Positions 41,227 to 51,722 of a stretch of DNA of 64,000 nt are shown piece after piece (within the stretch, counting starts at the first letter, position 1; the number at the start of each line of letters is the position of its first letter). The notes beneath the pieces were generated by a model, which saw nothing but the letters and a program-made list of their open reading frames with translations, made no database searches and was not told where the DNA came from. The DNA is from Nothopassalora personata (lineage: Eukaryota > Ascomycota > Dothideomycetes > Mycosphaerellales > Mycosphaerellaceae): contig CM066298.1 of assembly GCA_033816765.1 (NCBI GenBank), positions 372,001 through 436,000 on the forward strand, in the 5' to 3' direction. The position numbers and the translations under genes are program-made.

Positions 41227-42216
41227 TCACATCTGCGCCTGTCCCCAATTTATGCACAAGGGACTAGCAGCAGGCTCCGACTCATCCGAGACTAGATATG
41301 TGCTTACTGTCTGCAGCCGGGACAGCTCGAGCTCAAGCAAAGCTGGTGCTTCCCAGCCTGTCCAGTCAGTCGGCAACTCTGGGATGGTTCCATGCCGCTG
41401 TTCGTCTGACACAGATGTCTTCACAAGACAGTCTGCTCCGCGTGTAGTCTCGCGGTGGTCCAGCTCAGATATCTCTTTACCATGACCTGAAAGTTCTGGC
41501 TTCTCTGCCGTACCTTCGATCGTATCTTGGCCAGGGCTTAGCTTCCGTTGTCTCTTTCGTCGCAGGAGACAAACGAGCACGATGATGACGATGATGAGAG
41601 TTGACCCAAACGTGATTCCTAATCCAATCCCTATTCTGCCTCTCCTGGCTGTCTCCAGTCTGGCCTCCTGCATGAAGGTTTCGATCGATGAGCCCGATTG
41701 ACTGGCTGTCGGTGCTATGGCCGCTGTCGAGGAGGTTGACTGTTCAATTGACGTCGAACTTCCAACAGGGGCTGTGGACCCAGTCAAGCCGTCAATGCTG
41801 AATTGTTCGGAGAAAAAGAAGCCAAGACTACCACGTGTTGTGCTCTCTTTCGCTTTGGCAGTCATCCTGATGTAGAATCCGACTTCGCGGGGTCCGATCG
41901 CGTCCGGAAAGAGGGCTATAGGTTGCTCTGCAGGGTACATTCTTGACTCCTGCTGGGCGATACTAACGCTCGCAGAGTTCACGCCATCGTCGTCGCCTAC
42001 CATCAGATCCAAAGTGTACGCAGAAAACTCGCTGATCAACGGCTCCTTATCGTCAGGGGTCCAGCTGACATAGATCTGTGCGATTGGCTCACCAGCTGGC
42101 TTGGTCAGCTGCACGATGGCTCCAGCTGTCGGTGTCGTGAAGACCACAGCCGCCTAGGTCAGTGCCGACGTGATGACCAGATAGTAAGCTAATATTTTCC
42201 GTATAATTGAAGACAT
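41227..42216 (-). pseudogene. Knh1-like single-pass membrane protein, array copy A (stop after signal peptide)
   Basis: From ATG 42216, MSSIIRKILAYYLVITSALT is a signal peptide; a TAG at 42156-42154 follows directly, and the same frame then runs AAVVFTTPTAGAIVQL to a stop at 41227. Compared with copies B and C the TAG is an added nonsense codon. The ectodomain resembles the Kre9/Knh1 N-terminal Ig-like fold, ending FFFSEQFSIDGLTG. A Ser/Thr-rich stalk, one membrane helix (GITFGSTLIIVIIVLVCLL), a basic stop (RRKRQRK) and a cytosolic tail with PTDWTGWEAPALLELELSRL follow. Everything after the TAG is intact for 306 codons, so loss is recent, or readthrough or an intron removes the stop. Confidence 0.62.
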
Positions 42217-42628
42217 TAGCTGTGAGAGGAGTGCTAGTGCCTGAAGCAGAAGTATAACCGAATCGCTCACAATTTGGGTTGACGCATGATAGCTGTGATA
42301 CAGACGACTGAACAGGCTATTAGTAGCACGCCTGTGAAAAGCTGCATCGTTGGGTGACACTGTGCTTCAAAAGTGAGCACAGCGCAGTACTGACATCCCA
42401 TTGACTTGGCGTCTAGCGTGGGACCAGCATTTTTGGGCGTGTCGTGCATCCTCCTGAGGCTGAGCAACATCGAGTGTCGCAAGATGTAGTCCTCGCATGG
42501 TCTGTGTGAAATAATTCGCTGTTCCAGTGCCACCTCGTTCATGATTTGCGAATAATCTCGCCCATCTGCTCAATCATCAAGTGCACTGTGCTGACCATGC
42601 TGTCGAAAAGTTGAGTTCTGGCGTCAAA

Positions 42629-42685
42629 GGTCTTGATAGCTCAACTTCGACAAGCGCTGGTGCCTCCCAACGGGTTCAGTCAGTG
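42629..42685 (-). pseudogene. Tail-only relic of a fourth Knh1-like copy
   Basis: The minus strand reads TD-stop-TRWEAPALVEVELSRP, the cytosolic tail motif of the neighbouring genes, with TGA where Trp is expected. It lies between copies A and B, just downstream of copy B's stop. No ectodomain remains nearby, so it is the end of a deleted or recombined copy. Confidence 0.7.
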
Positions 42686-42793
42686 TAAAATTGTGCAAGA
42701 AGCTCGTCTTTCTGATGCTTCTTCTCTACATGCTATTCAAAGTGTAGAACTGGTGTTTGCCTAGCTACAGGCTCCATACTGCGGCCTTCTCGC

Positions 42794-43802
42794 TCATGAT
42801 GGACTGACTTCAGACTCTTGTCTGGTAGGAGATGTGCACATCGTCAACGGCCTCGATAATTCTACCTCAAGCAAGACCGGTGCTTCCCAACCAGTCCAGT
42901 TGGTCGGCAGCTCAGCGATATGCATCTGTTCGCTCGAAGCGGAAGTCTTTCCAGCATGAGATTTCTCACCCGCAGGGTCAACGTGCTCGAGCTCTGGCCT
43001 CTCCTTGCCATCGCCTGGGAGCTCTGCATTTTCTATGGTCGCATCCGTCGTCTCGCGGTCAGACGCGGCTTTCTGTTGTCTTTTTCGTTGCAAGAAATAA
43101 GCAAGGACGACTACAGTGATGGGAAGGAGTGTCCCGAGCGCGGTGCCAACCCATATGCCTATTCCCTCTCTCCTGGTCGTTCCCAGCTCTGGTCCATTCA
43201 CGGGAGGGTCTGGTGGAGGGCTTGGAGCAGCTGAGTCTGAAGCTGTTGAGATCGTACTCCCGTTGGTTGGAGTCGATTCATCCCCATTGATCCGGGTGAG
43301 GTTATTCACCGTAGCTGGCCCTTGGGTACTCCCGCAGAGCGGCGGCAGCTGCCTGATAGTCAGACGATAAAGATCCCGTCAGTCCAATCAAATTGAAGCG
43401 ATGAGAGTAAAAGGTCATGCTGCCACTATAATTTCCGCCTGTTTTCGCCAAGACGATCAACTTGATCTAGAACCCATCCCCGAGACTTTCCGCAGCGTCT
43501 GCGTGGAGCGCTATCACGCCAAAGTCTGAGTCTTCCAGATGTTGGCCAGATGCATTGATCGAAATCTGCTTGGAGTTTTCAGGCAGATTACCTCCCACCA
43601 TCAAAAACAAAGTGTAGGTTGACAGTTCGCTAGTAGCTGGTTGGTTGCCATCATCGGTCCATGCTGTTTCGATGAAAAAGTATGGCATATCAGACCCTGT
43701 TCGTAGCACGACGTTCGTCCCAGCTTGCGGCTTCGTGATCACGACAGCTGCATGACTGAACGCCAGAGCAGTAGTGATGCAGCAGAACAGTCTCGCACGC
43801 AT
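42794..43802 (-). pseudogene. Knh1-like single-pass membrane protein, array copy B (broken)
   Basis: ATG 43802 starts MRARLFCCITTALAFSHAAV, a signal peptide, and an ectodomain with TKPQAGTNVVLRTGSD and PATSELSTYTLFLMVGG. A TAG after AAESLGDGF (43469-43467) replaces the Tyr seen in copies A and C. The frame continues with IKLIVLAKTGGNYSGSMTFY and SHRFNLIGLTG, then shifts near 43330 into NNLTRINGDESTPTNGS, a Ser/Pro stalk, a membrane helix (VGTALGTLLPITVVVLAYFL), a QRKRQQK basic stop and the tail AELPTNWTGWEAPVLLEVEL. One nonsense codon and one frameshift make it a pseudogene. All domains of the family can still be followed in order. Confidence 0.7.
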
Positions 43803-44234
43803 GGTCGTTGACAAGAGATATTGCTGTGGGCTGCATAAGATTAAAAGCCTAGGGAGGGTCAGGAGTTTGCCTGCACGAGATGTGAGAGGCGTGGCACAGA
43901 CTTTCGAGCAGGTTGTTCGTAGCACACTTGTGGAAAGCTGCATAAGGAGTCGTCATTGTGCAATGCAAGTCGTATTCCTAGCGTAGTATCTGGTGTTGAT
44001 GAAAGCGAGATCGGTTGTGAGCATCGAGGAGGTCTATGGTGTCATAGCGAAGGAGTATTGCCGCCCGGTCCAGAACAATGGCATCTCAACAGCTGACATC
44101 TGCTCGTACATCGGAAAGTTGATGACCTGCTGTTTGAGTCCAGGTTGTGGCCAAGGGTTGTCCTCGCAACCCGATCTGACTTTTGAGTCAGTTCACTTCA
44201 CGATGCAAAGAGTGCCGGAATCTTCATGAACTCT

Positions 44235-45116
44235 TCATGTGCCACGTTGCGGCATCGATGGTCTAGAGATCTCCACCTCAAGCAGCGCTGGAGCCTCCCA
44301 CCCGGTCCAGTCAGTCGCCAGTTCCGCTCTACGCTCAGCGGTCCCAGTTGCTTTGCCGCTGCTCTCTGCTCCCATTTCAAGTCTTCCCTTCTCATCGCCC
44401 GGAAGTTCGTGTTCTCCTGGATGGAGCTCCGCCTTGGCCTTGGCCTTCCTCTTCTTTTGCCACGCCACGTACAGACCCAACGCTGTGGCCAGGAGTGCGA
44501 GCACTACTCCGACCGAACCTCCGATCCACTTTCCCTTTGCCTCATTTGATAGCACCCCTCGTGTCGAATATGGCGAATTGGTAGGAAGGGGCGGATTCAG
44601 ACAACTCTTCACTTCAGGGCCCCTGTATTTCCTCCCGTCGATGGCAGCCTGTGCATATTCAGGCGCTGCATGGCCCCATAATCCCTCTATGCTGAAACGA
44701 GTCGAATAGAAGATTATAGTTCCAGTATATTTCCGGTTTGGATCTGCCTTAGCGACCATCTGGTTGTAGAAGCCGTCTTCTATAGCTTCCAGCGCGGCAG
44801 GTTCGACAGTGATAGACCCGGTAAATGTGGCGCCCCCAAGGGTGTCCTCGGACTGGTGCACAGAGACTTCTTGAGAGTTGGAAATGTCGTTGCCTCCAAA
44901 CATGAGGTGCAAGGTGTACCATCCCAATTCATACATGGACGGCTCGAAAATATCATCGGCCCATGCCACTGGGAAGCTTCGAGTTCTGTTGCCCTCTTCG
45001 GGACCTTGGAGGGCAGGGAGTATCACAGTCGTTCCAGCTTCCGGATATGTGAATTTGACGGCAGCTCGAGCCATTACCAGAGAAGCAACAAATTGGTAGA
45101 AGATCCTCATCACCAT
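44235..45116 (-). CDS. Knh1-like single-pass membrane protein, array copy C (intact)
   Basis: 293 residues from ATG 45116: MVMRIFYQFVASLVMARAA is a signal peptide. The ectodomain (about 20-150) has VKFTYPEAGTTVILPALQGP, YTLHLMFGGNDISNSQEVSV, a DGFYNQMVAKADPNRKYTGT segment and IIFYSTRFSIEGLWG, the Kre9/Knh1-like pattern of strands ending in YS-x-F-S-I-x-G. After a short stalk come one helix (GGSVGVVLALLATALGLYVA), a Lys/Arg-rich stop and a cytosolic tail ending ATDWTGWEAPALLEVEISRP. Kre9/Knh1 proteins serve beta-1,6-glucan and wall assembly but lack a membrane helix; here the layout is that of a wall-facing sensor or anchor, which is inference. It is the only array copy with an undisturbed frame. 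Confidence 0.7.
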   Translation of the reverse strand: MVMRIFYQFVASLVMARAAVKFTYPEAGTTVILPALQGPEEGNRTRSFPVAWADDIFEPSMYELGWYTLHLMFGGNDISNSQEVSVHQSEDTLGGATFTGSITVEPAALEAIEDGFYNQMVAKADPNRKYTGTIIFYSTRFSIEGLWGHAAPEYAQAAIDGRKYRGPEVKSCLNPPLPTNSPYSTRGVLSNEAKGKWIGGSVGVVLALLATALGLYVAWQKKRKAKAKAELHPGEHELPGDEKGRLEMGAESSGKATGTAERRAELATDWTGWEAPALLEVEISRPSMPQRGT

Positions 45117-45810
45117 GATCGCTGACTTGACCGAGGCGATCGTAGGCTGCGAAGGTTTGGATCGTTTCGCCGAGTAGCAGGATACAGAGGTTCCGGGAGT
45201 CCGCCACAGAGCCAGCGAAGAAGAGGCAAAGTGCGAATGTTGCTTTGGGCCAAGCCAACGATTGGAGAATGACATTCGGCGACGCTGCGTGGCGATGCCC
45301 AACGAGCACAAGACAAGCGCGCAGGATTGGCGAAGTGCCGAGAGCCTTGTCTGTGGTACAGCATATTGTGTAGCAGCAGCTTGCGGACACTTAGTCGACT
45401 TCTCATTGTCATTGTTCGATTAAGGAGCTCAATGTGCTTTTCCCGCTTCCCTCGGTGTGTACCCGTCTCGCCAAAGTGCAGGTGCCGATGGCGAATGCAT
45501 CGTGTACACAGATACTTGGCAGGATGCGGCACGCAGAGGGCGTGTGCGAACAAGAGGGCGATCAATGAGGGTTGAAACGTTCCAGCATGCCGTATAGTCT
45601 TCCCACAGGCCGATGGAGACTTGTTCACGGGTGGCTACATGGCAGTGCCCCTTTGCACGACCCAGAAGGAACAGCCTTCGCATGACTAGTGATCTAGGTT
45701 TCAATGGCGCAGCATACATGTATGCTGTAACAGCTCTCGAGCACTTCGTCGGCTGTCGTGATTGAATGTGTATCGCATGGCTGTGGAAGGACAATACCCG
45801 ACCATGATGC
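45117..45810. other. Intergenic, nothing recognised
   Basis: About 0.7 kb between the array and SLU7; frames in it are short and lack domains. Confidence 0.4.
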
Positions 45811-47268
45811 TCAAACATCCAGCAACTCGTCCTTGCCCAATATCTTCGCCATGGGGTCATTCTGGTTCGTCTTCTCCCTCCTGTACTTCTCCATCTCCGC
45901 CTCTGTAATGCCTGACTTCAACTCCTCCAGCCTCCGCCTCGACTCATCCATGTTCGCTTTTTCAGGCGTATCGACACCATTCGGAATATGCTTCTCTTGC
46001 CTCTTCTCTTCCGCCGCAGCTTCCTCCTTATCGACTTCTGCGGCATTGCCCGCGTCTTCAGCGGAGGGCAACGTAAGACCTCGACTGAATCGTTCCGATT
46101 CTTCGAACGCATGCTTGCCCTCCTCACCAGTGCAGAACGAGTTCTTGACCGTGCTGTGACAACACGAGTATCCCCACTGAAAGTTCTTCCACCAGGATCC
46201 CCAGACTGAGGTGTGGTTGTTGATGAGAACGTCCTCGGCGTACATGCTCTTCTCTTTCTTCTCGGGTTGTCCTTTGATCTTGCCTCGCTCGTCGTACTCG
46301 ACGTAACGTTCGTTCGCAGCAATTGCCGCCGCAACCGTCGGCTTCCTCGTGATGGTGTCTTGCGAGCCGTACTTGTCGGTGAGCATCTTCTTCTGCGCCT
46401 CTTTACGTTGAATGTCCTCTTCTGCTTTCCGCTTCCGGATCAGTAGTGCTTCTGTGGGATTTGCTTGCATATGAATCTTGTCCTTGTCGCCGCGCTCTTG
46501 TGTCTCCCAGGCATATCGCGATGCTCGTTCGAATTCTGCTGCGTCACCGGATGCTTTCGCGAATCCGTCTTCGGCGGCGAGGCCGTCGGATGGATCCTGG
46601 TCGATCATACTCCGCGTCTTCGGGTCGTACTTGGCGCTGTCCAGATCGAGGTTGACCAGGTATTTCGCCGTGTCTTCTCGTAATCGCAGATTCCGCGTAC
46701 TCGTCGCCTGTTTCCTGCCCATGTCCGTCTCTGCCTCGTATCTGTCGCCATCCGCCTTCTCACCTTCTTCGCCATTTGTGCCCTCGGCCGCCTTCTTCAT
46801 GTCCTCGATCGCGTTGAAGTCATCAATCACCTGCTTGTACTCGGTCGCCTCGAAGCCGTTCCAGCGATCCCGCTTCGCATCCCAGCCCAGTTTGATATCC
46901 GTCACTTTCTCGTCTGCCGCGATATCTCTGCCGGTCCACTTGGCGCCCTTCTTCCGCGCTCGCTGTAGACAATCCTTGGCTTTGTGGCTCATCGACCCGC
47001 AGTTCTCACACGCGCCTTTGCGGTATTTGGTGGCGGCTGGCGCAGTCTTCTTGCCGCGATCGTACCACTGTGATGTCGCAAGCGGATCATGGTTCTTCTG
47101 TTGCTGGAGACGTTGATGCTCGAGGTAGTCGGCGTCTGAGGCAGTGTTGTCGTCGATGTAGAATGGCTTCTTGGCGATGAAGGATGGGATGTACTCGTTG
47201 CGGTCGTTCGACTTGGGTGTCTCTGTCGGCTTCTGGCCAGGCTTCGTGCCTGCTGGGTTAGGGGGCAT
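45811..47268 (-). CDS. SLU7: Pre-mRNA-splicing factor SLU7
   Basis: 485 residues, intronless. ATG 47268 starts MPPNPAGTKPGQKPTETPKS; the frame is open further upstream but without family similarity. The zinc knuckle CENCGSMSHKAKDC (C87, C90, H95, C100) is followed by the Slu7 core: DRWNGFEATEYKQVIDDFNA, NLRLREDTAKYLVNLDLDSA, TSVWGSWWKNFQWGYSCCHS and a Lys/Glu-rich C-terminus. SLU7 acts in the second step of splicing and holds the free 5' exon for 3' splice-site choice, in the nucleus. The length is typical of filamentous fungi. It is divergent from the CAB2 gene; the 550-bp shared region contains a CTT repeat. Confidence 0.95.
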   Translation of the reverse strand: MPPNPAGTKPGQKPTETPKSNDRNEYIPSFIAKKPFYIDDNTASDADYLEHQRLQQQKNHDPLATSQWYDRGKKTAPAATKYRKGACENCGSMSHKAKDCLQRARKKGAKWTGRDIAADEKVTDIKLGWDAKRDRWNGFEATEYKQVIDDFNAIEDMKKAAEGTNGEEGEKADGDRYEAETDMGRKQATSTRNLRLREDTAKYLVNLDLDSAKYDPKTRSMIDQDPSDGLAAEDGFAKASGDAAEFERASRYAWETQERGDKDKIHMQANPTEALLIRKRKAEEDIQRKEAQKKMLTDKYGSQDTITRKPTVAAAIAANERYVEYDERGKIKGQPEKKEKSMYAEDVLINNHTSVWGSWWKNFQWGYSCCHSTVKNSFCTGEEGKHAFEESERFSRGLTLPSAEDAGNAAEVDKEEAAAEEKRQEKHIPNGVDTPEKANMDESRRRLEELKSGITEAEMEKYRREKTNQNDPMAKILGKDELLDV

Positions 47269-47403
47269 ACTGGCAGTTGGTAGTGTGTGCGATATGATAT
47301 TTGCGGAGCACGGGTTCAGTGATATGTCGAAGGGCAAGGCCTTTGAAAGTAAAGTGGTGAGATGAGTCAGCCTGGTCGCGACAACCTTGTATAACGCACC
47401 ACC

Positions 47404-47437
47404 TCCTCTTCTTCTTCTTCTTCTTCTTCTTCTTCCT
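47404..47437 (+). repeat. (CTT)n microsatellite
   Basis: About ten CTT units in the divergent region between SLU7 and CAB2, about 140 bp upstream of the SLU7 start. Confidence 0.85.
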
Positions 47438-47819
47438 CAGAGCACAACTAGTTACATCCTTCTTACAGGTCACTCACGGTTCACCGGCTATCGATAAGAT
47501 GGATGCCTCGGACTTTTTCTCTCATACTGTGATGTGCCGCGTTGATATGAGTCCTGAGTGAACCAAACTTTGCGCCCTTCATCCGACCATGAAGGGGATG
47601 ATGACCTGTCTCTCAAGAGCTTCCGATTGCTTTTTGCTTTTGCCAGGGCACAAGATGGCATTTGGATGACTTCTAGACAACCACAATCGTACCGAAGCCA
47701 CAGTCAAAGCTTTGTCACACGACAAAACAACCATTCACTGGTCGGTCATTGCACCAGATAGAGACCCGTAATTCCGCCGACAGCGAGTCATACCTTGCCA
47801 GCTTGCTCTCGCCGCTTAC

Positions 47820-48956
47820 ATGCACGTACGAACAGCAGGCGAACTGAGCGTTCACTACACCCCTACCAAGATACAGATGGAATACTTTGAGACCAACCCG
47901 AAGCCGCTCAACCTGGACAGACAAAGCACGTTGGCACGGACCTTCATCGAACAACATGCCGAGCAAAACAGACGAGTGGCCCTAGTCACATCCGGCGGCA
48001 CCACAGTACCTCTCGAGAATCAAACAGTGAGGTTCATCGACAACTTTTCCGCGGGAACCAGAGGTGCCACATCCGCCGAGTACTTCCTCGAGAATGGCTA
48101 CGCCGTCATCTTCCTCCACCGGCAATTCTCCCTGCTGCCATACAGTCGCCACTACAGCCACTCAACTAACTGTTTCCTCGACTACATGACCGGCACAGAA
48201 GACGGCCCGGTCGTAGTCCAGAATGATTACCAACAACAAATGGCCTCCGTCCTCCAGAAATACCGCAAATCCAAAAAGGAAAACACTCTTCTCCTCCTCC
48301 CCTTCACCACCGTCAACGAATACCTCTGGCACCTCCGGGAACTCGCCATGCTCATGCAACCCCTCGGCGCCAACGCCCTCTTCTACCTCGCCGCCGCAGT
48401 CTCCGACTTCTTCGTGCCCGCAGACCGCATGGTCGAGCACAAGATCCAATCCGGCGAAGAGTTCGCACAGCTCAAGGACGACATCCCCGAAGAGCAACAG
48501 CGAGGACGTACCCCGGCCGCTCACATGTCCGGCAAATCCCTCGTCATCGACCTCGACCCAGTCCCAAAATTTCTCAAACTCCTCGTGGACCGATGGGCGC
48601 CGAGGGCTATGATCATTTCTTTTAAACTCGAAACCGACCCCAACCTCTTGTCTCAAAAGGCTACAGGCGCGCTGAAGAAGTATTCGCACCATCTTGTCAT
48701 TGGGAATTTGCTCAACACGAGGAAGTATGAGGTCCTCTTCGTCAGCGCTGGCGGTGGCGAGAAATGGATCAAAGTCCCGCAGAACAGACGTGCGAAGAGT
48801 ATCACAGGCAGAACCCCCGACGGAAGACCAGGCGCGAACGACGATCGCGAGCCGGCAATCGAAATCGAGAGCTTGATTGTGCCGGAGGTGGCGGACTTGC
48901 ACTCGCATATGATTGAGCATGGCGATCCGAGGCATCTCAATGGCAGTCCTCCGTAG
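47820..48956 (+). CDS. CAB2: Phosphopantothenate--cysteine ligase (coenzyme A synthesis)
   Basis: 378 residues from ATG 47820 (a second in-frame Met at 47877, [11 protein letters not shown], is equally plausible), intronless. Motifs: [60 protein letters not shown] and [20 protein letters not shown]. These form the CoaB-type nucleotide-binding fold that joins 4'-phosphopantothenate to cysteine, the second step of CoA synthesis in the cytosol. Eukaryotic enzymes are separate from the decarboxylase, as here. The C-terminus carries an added acidic region ([20 protein letters not shown]). A Liz1/FEN2-like carrier that could supply pantothenate lies 20 kb upstream, without evidence of linkage. Confidence 0.95.
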   Translation: MHVRTAGELSVHYTPTKIQMEYFETNPKPLNLDRQSTLARTFIEQHAEQNRRVALVTSGGTTVPLENQTVRFIDNFSAGTRGATSAEYFLENGYAVIFLHRQFSLLPYSRHYSHSTNCFLDYMTGTEDGPVVVQNDYQQQMASVLQKYRKSKKENTLLLLPFTTVNEYLWHLRELAMLMQPLGANALFYLAAAVSDFFVPADRMVEHKIQSGEEFAQLKDDIPEEQQRGRTPAAHMSGKSLVIDLDPVPKFLKLLVDRWAPRAMIISFKLETDPNLLSQKATGALKKYSHHLVIGNLLNTRKYEVLFVSAGGGEKWIKVPQNRRAKSITGRTPDGRPGANDDREPAIEIESLIVPEVADLHSHMIEHGDPRHLNGSPP

Positions 48957-49557
48957 ACTCACATGTAGTGGTTAACCCAAATCTACATCGAAATTGAACC
49001 CTATTACCACTATGCTGCCCCAACCAACAACGCCTCGACCATCTTTTACCCCCGGAGCCTTGATTGATACCTTTCACCTTTATTGTTCGACCAATCGATG
49101 GTTCACGATACCTAGCCCATCCATATCAATTAATACATCGTACCTCCACCTCTCGCGTCTTTGCGCGCAATTTCGTCGCTGACTCTCGGCGCTGCGGGTC
49201 CTCGAGAGCCTCAAGGTTTCGAGGATGTGCAACCAGCCCATTTGAAGGTGTGAGGGGGTTTAAAGTGCTTGCTCAAGGGGAATGGGCCAGGTGAGTGGTG
49301 GCGGATATGGGCGCTCGCTCCATATCGTTTTACGTCGTGAAGGCGTGGGGTGGCACACAGCTATTGTGCTGCACCGCCTTTTCTGCTAGAGATGGTATGG
49401 TATACAGCACGAAGGATTAAGAAAATTTCTAGGGCATCCGAAGGATTTGCTAGTGCTGCGGTTGACACTTAGGCCAACGTATTCGCCATGCTCGGTGGCG
49501 CACCGCTACTGGACTGACTGAAGAGTATATGACAAAGCTTTCTGCTTCTATATACTA
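48957..49557. other. Intergenic between convergent CAB2 and OPT genes
   Basis: About 600 bp that must contain both 3' ends. No gene is visible. Confidence 0.5.
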
Positions 49558-51722
49558 TCATCCACAATAACTATCCCCAACACACCCCACAGCACTACCA
49601 TAAGCCGAGCCTCCGACATTCGTGATTTCCAGCAACGCCGCAATGAGGCCTCCAATGCCCTCTCCCGCGATCAAACCAGCAGGCACAGCATATCCATTCC
49701 GTGCACATGAAGCCTTGAACTTCCAGCTCCAGATACACGTCACCGACGCACCAGCGGCCATGGCGATGGCATATTGTGTCGTCGGGACCATGAACGCCAG
49801 GCCGAAGACCGAGAGGTTCGGGACAAATTTCTGCCACCGAGCAGGAACCAGCTTGTATCTGGCATAGACGACGAAGATCGCCAGCACGCCGAACGCGATG
49901 GCCAGATAACCGCTGACAGAAGGGATGGGCAAGCTCGAAAGCGAAATGGCTTGAGCGACTGCGACCCAGGCACCGAGCGCAGGCGTGCTGAAAGAGCATT
50001 CGGTAATCGAGGCGTCGAGAATGCATGGGTATGCTGACGTGAAGAGGAGGAAGAGGCCGACACTCAGCCAGACTGCGACGAAACTTCCGATGATCTGGCC
50101 GTAGAATTGTGCGCGGTGGGAAGCGCCCAGCAGGTATCCAGTCCGGAGGTCAGAGACCATGTCTGTGCTCTGCGCCGCGGCGCCTGTCGCCACAATGCCG
50201 CCGACAAGGTTGATGAGTTGCTTGTCGTGGAGTGAATAGTGACCCGGAGATGTGACGCCGCCGAAGACGAGCTGTGATGCCTTCCCGCAGTAGGAGGCGG
50301 GTGCAATGTCTGCTGAGGCAGCGGACTGAGTCGCGACACAGGAGAAGAGGAAGCCGAGCACGACCGCCAGAACAGAGAGGCCGACATTCATATCGTACTG
50401 CAGTCCAAGCACTAAACATGTGCAGATGATGACAAGCGTGACGCCAGAAGCCCACATCCATCTTGGGACTCGTTCGTGCTGTGGCGCAGGATCATCGTCT
50501 TCATGGTCCTCGCGCAGCAGGAAGGCATCCGCTCTGTCCTTGGCTTTGGCGAAGTGGAGAGAGTTCGGCAGTCTCTTCATGTTGTCCGCTACCAGTAGTT
50601 TGAGCCCTTTGTACAAGGCTGGTCCATTCATCGCGACCTCGGTAAATGTGGCGCACAAGAGGATCATAAGACCGGGCCAGAGCAGAAAGTATCGTGCAGA
50701 GGGTTCATTGATGGGATCTTCCAGGTCGAGCGACTTGTAGCTGATCATATCAGGGTTGCTCTTCGACGGGCTTCCGACAGTCAATCCTGTGCGATCTGTA
50801 GCGGGTCCAATGATGCCCCATGAGACGACCGCTCCGGCCAGGTAGCTTATTCCAACATTGAGTCCAGTGAGCATGCCGACTCCAAAGAAAGCTGGCGTGA
50901 GTTCAATATACCAGCCCCAATTGCTTGCCGCGATGATGCTCTTCCAAGAGGTCGTTTTGTAAATCCACCAAGCAATATTCCAATCCCACAAGATGCCCGG
51001 CGCATAAATACTGACGGCCTTGAACACGCACGATGCAGCGAATGTGCCCACCAAGACTTTCGCCTTGCGCATCGCATCTCCAGCTAGACCTGCAGCATGC
51101 AAGCTTCGGATCGTGACTGCTGTGGCTGTGGGGGTTGGGAAGATGCCTTTGAGTCTAATGATGTAGAACTTGCGCAACGCAACGCCGAAGAAGCAGCCGT
51201 AGAAAGCACATACTGCCGTGAATGTGACGAGTCGCCAGAAGTCTTCCTTTGGAGTCGGCGAGAGGAGGCCAAGTCGGTATAGTGCCGGAATGGCTCCTTC
51301 GAAGAGCACCGACAGACTTCCTGCTCCAGTCGCTACGGACTGAACGGCAACATTCTCGCGAGGTCCGAAGTAGCCTCCACCCACAAACTTTGGCAAGAAG
51401 TTGCTAGTCGGTTTGAGGATGGCAAAGCCAAGGATCGCGCCTGTTGTCCATCAGTCACTGGGACATTGGTGTTGTAGGCTGCCATACCAAAGAGTGATGC
51501 TCCAAAAGTCCAACCAGTCTTCAGACACAAGTACATATTACTAGCAGAGACCACAGCGCCCAGCACCGCCCCGACGACTACCGCCCGTAGCGTGAACTGC
51601 GCCGGTTCATCAGGCTGTCCAGGTAGATTCGGAAAGGGCCTCGTGATGTCCAAGAGTTGATCATCTTGACTGTCGCTGGCAGGGCTTTCATCGATGGTGA
51701 AGTTCACCTTATCAGGCGCCAT
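49558..51722 (-). CDS. Oligopeptide transporter (OPT) family
   Basis: Two exons, 51722-51488 and 51440-49558, joined over a 47-nt GTATGG..CAG intron, give 705 residues. The join restores FGASLFGAILGFAILKPTSN, the first conserved OPT stretch. Others are PKFVGGGYFGPRENVAVQSV, FYIIRLKGIFPTPTATAVTI, VVSWGIIGPATDRTGLTVGS, TQSAASADIAPASYCGKASQ and IAFGVLAIFVVYARYKLVPA. About 14-16 hydrophobic segments fit a proton-coupled oligopeptide (or metal-chelate) carrier of the plasma membrane. The N-terminus is acidic and cytosolic. The C-terminal SYCG is short. It is divergent from the SVOP-like gene. The substrate cannot be told from the sequence. Confidence 0.92.

Noticed and set aside
46478..47116. 212-codon plus-strand frame
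   Set aside because: Antisense shadow of SLU7.
48162..48962. 266-codon minus-strand frame
   Set aside because: Antisense shadow of the CAB2 gene, which has clear family motifs.
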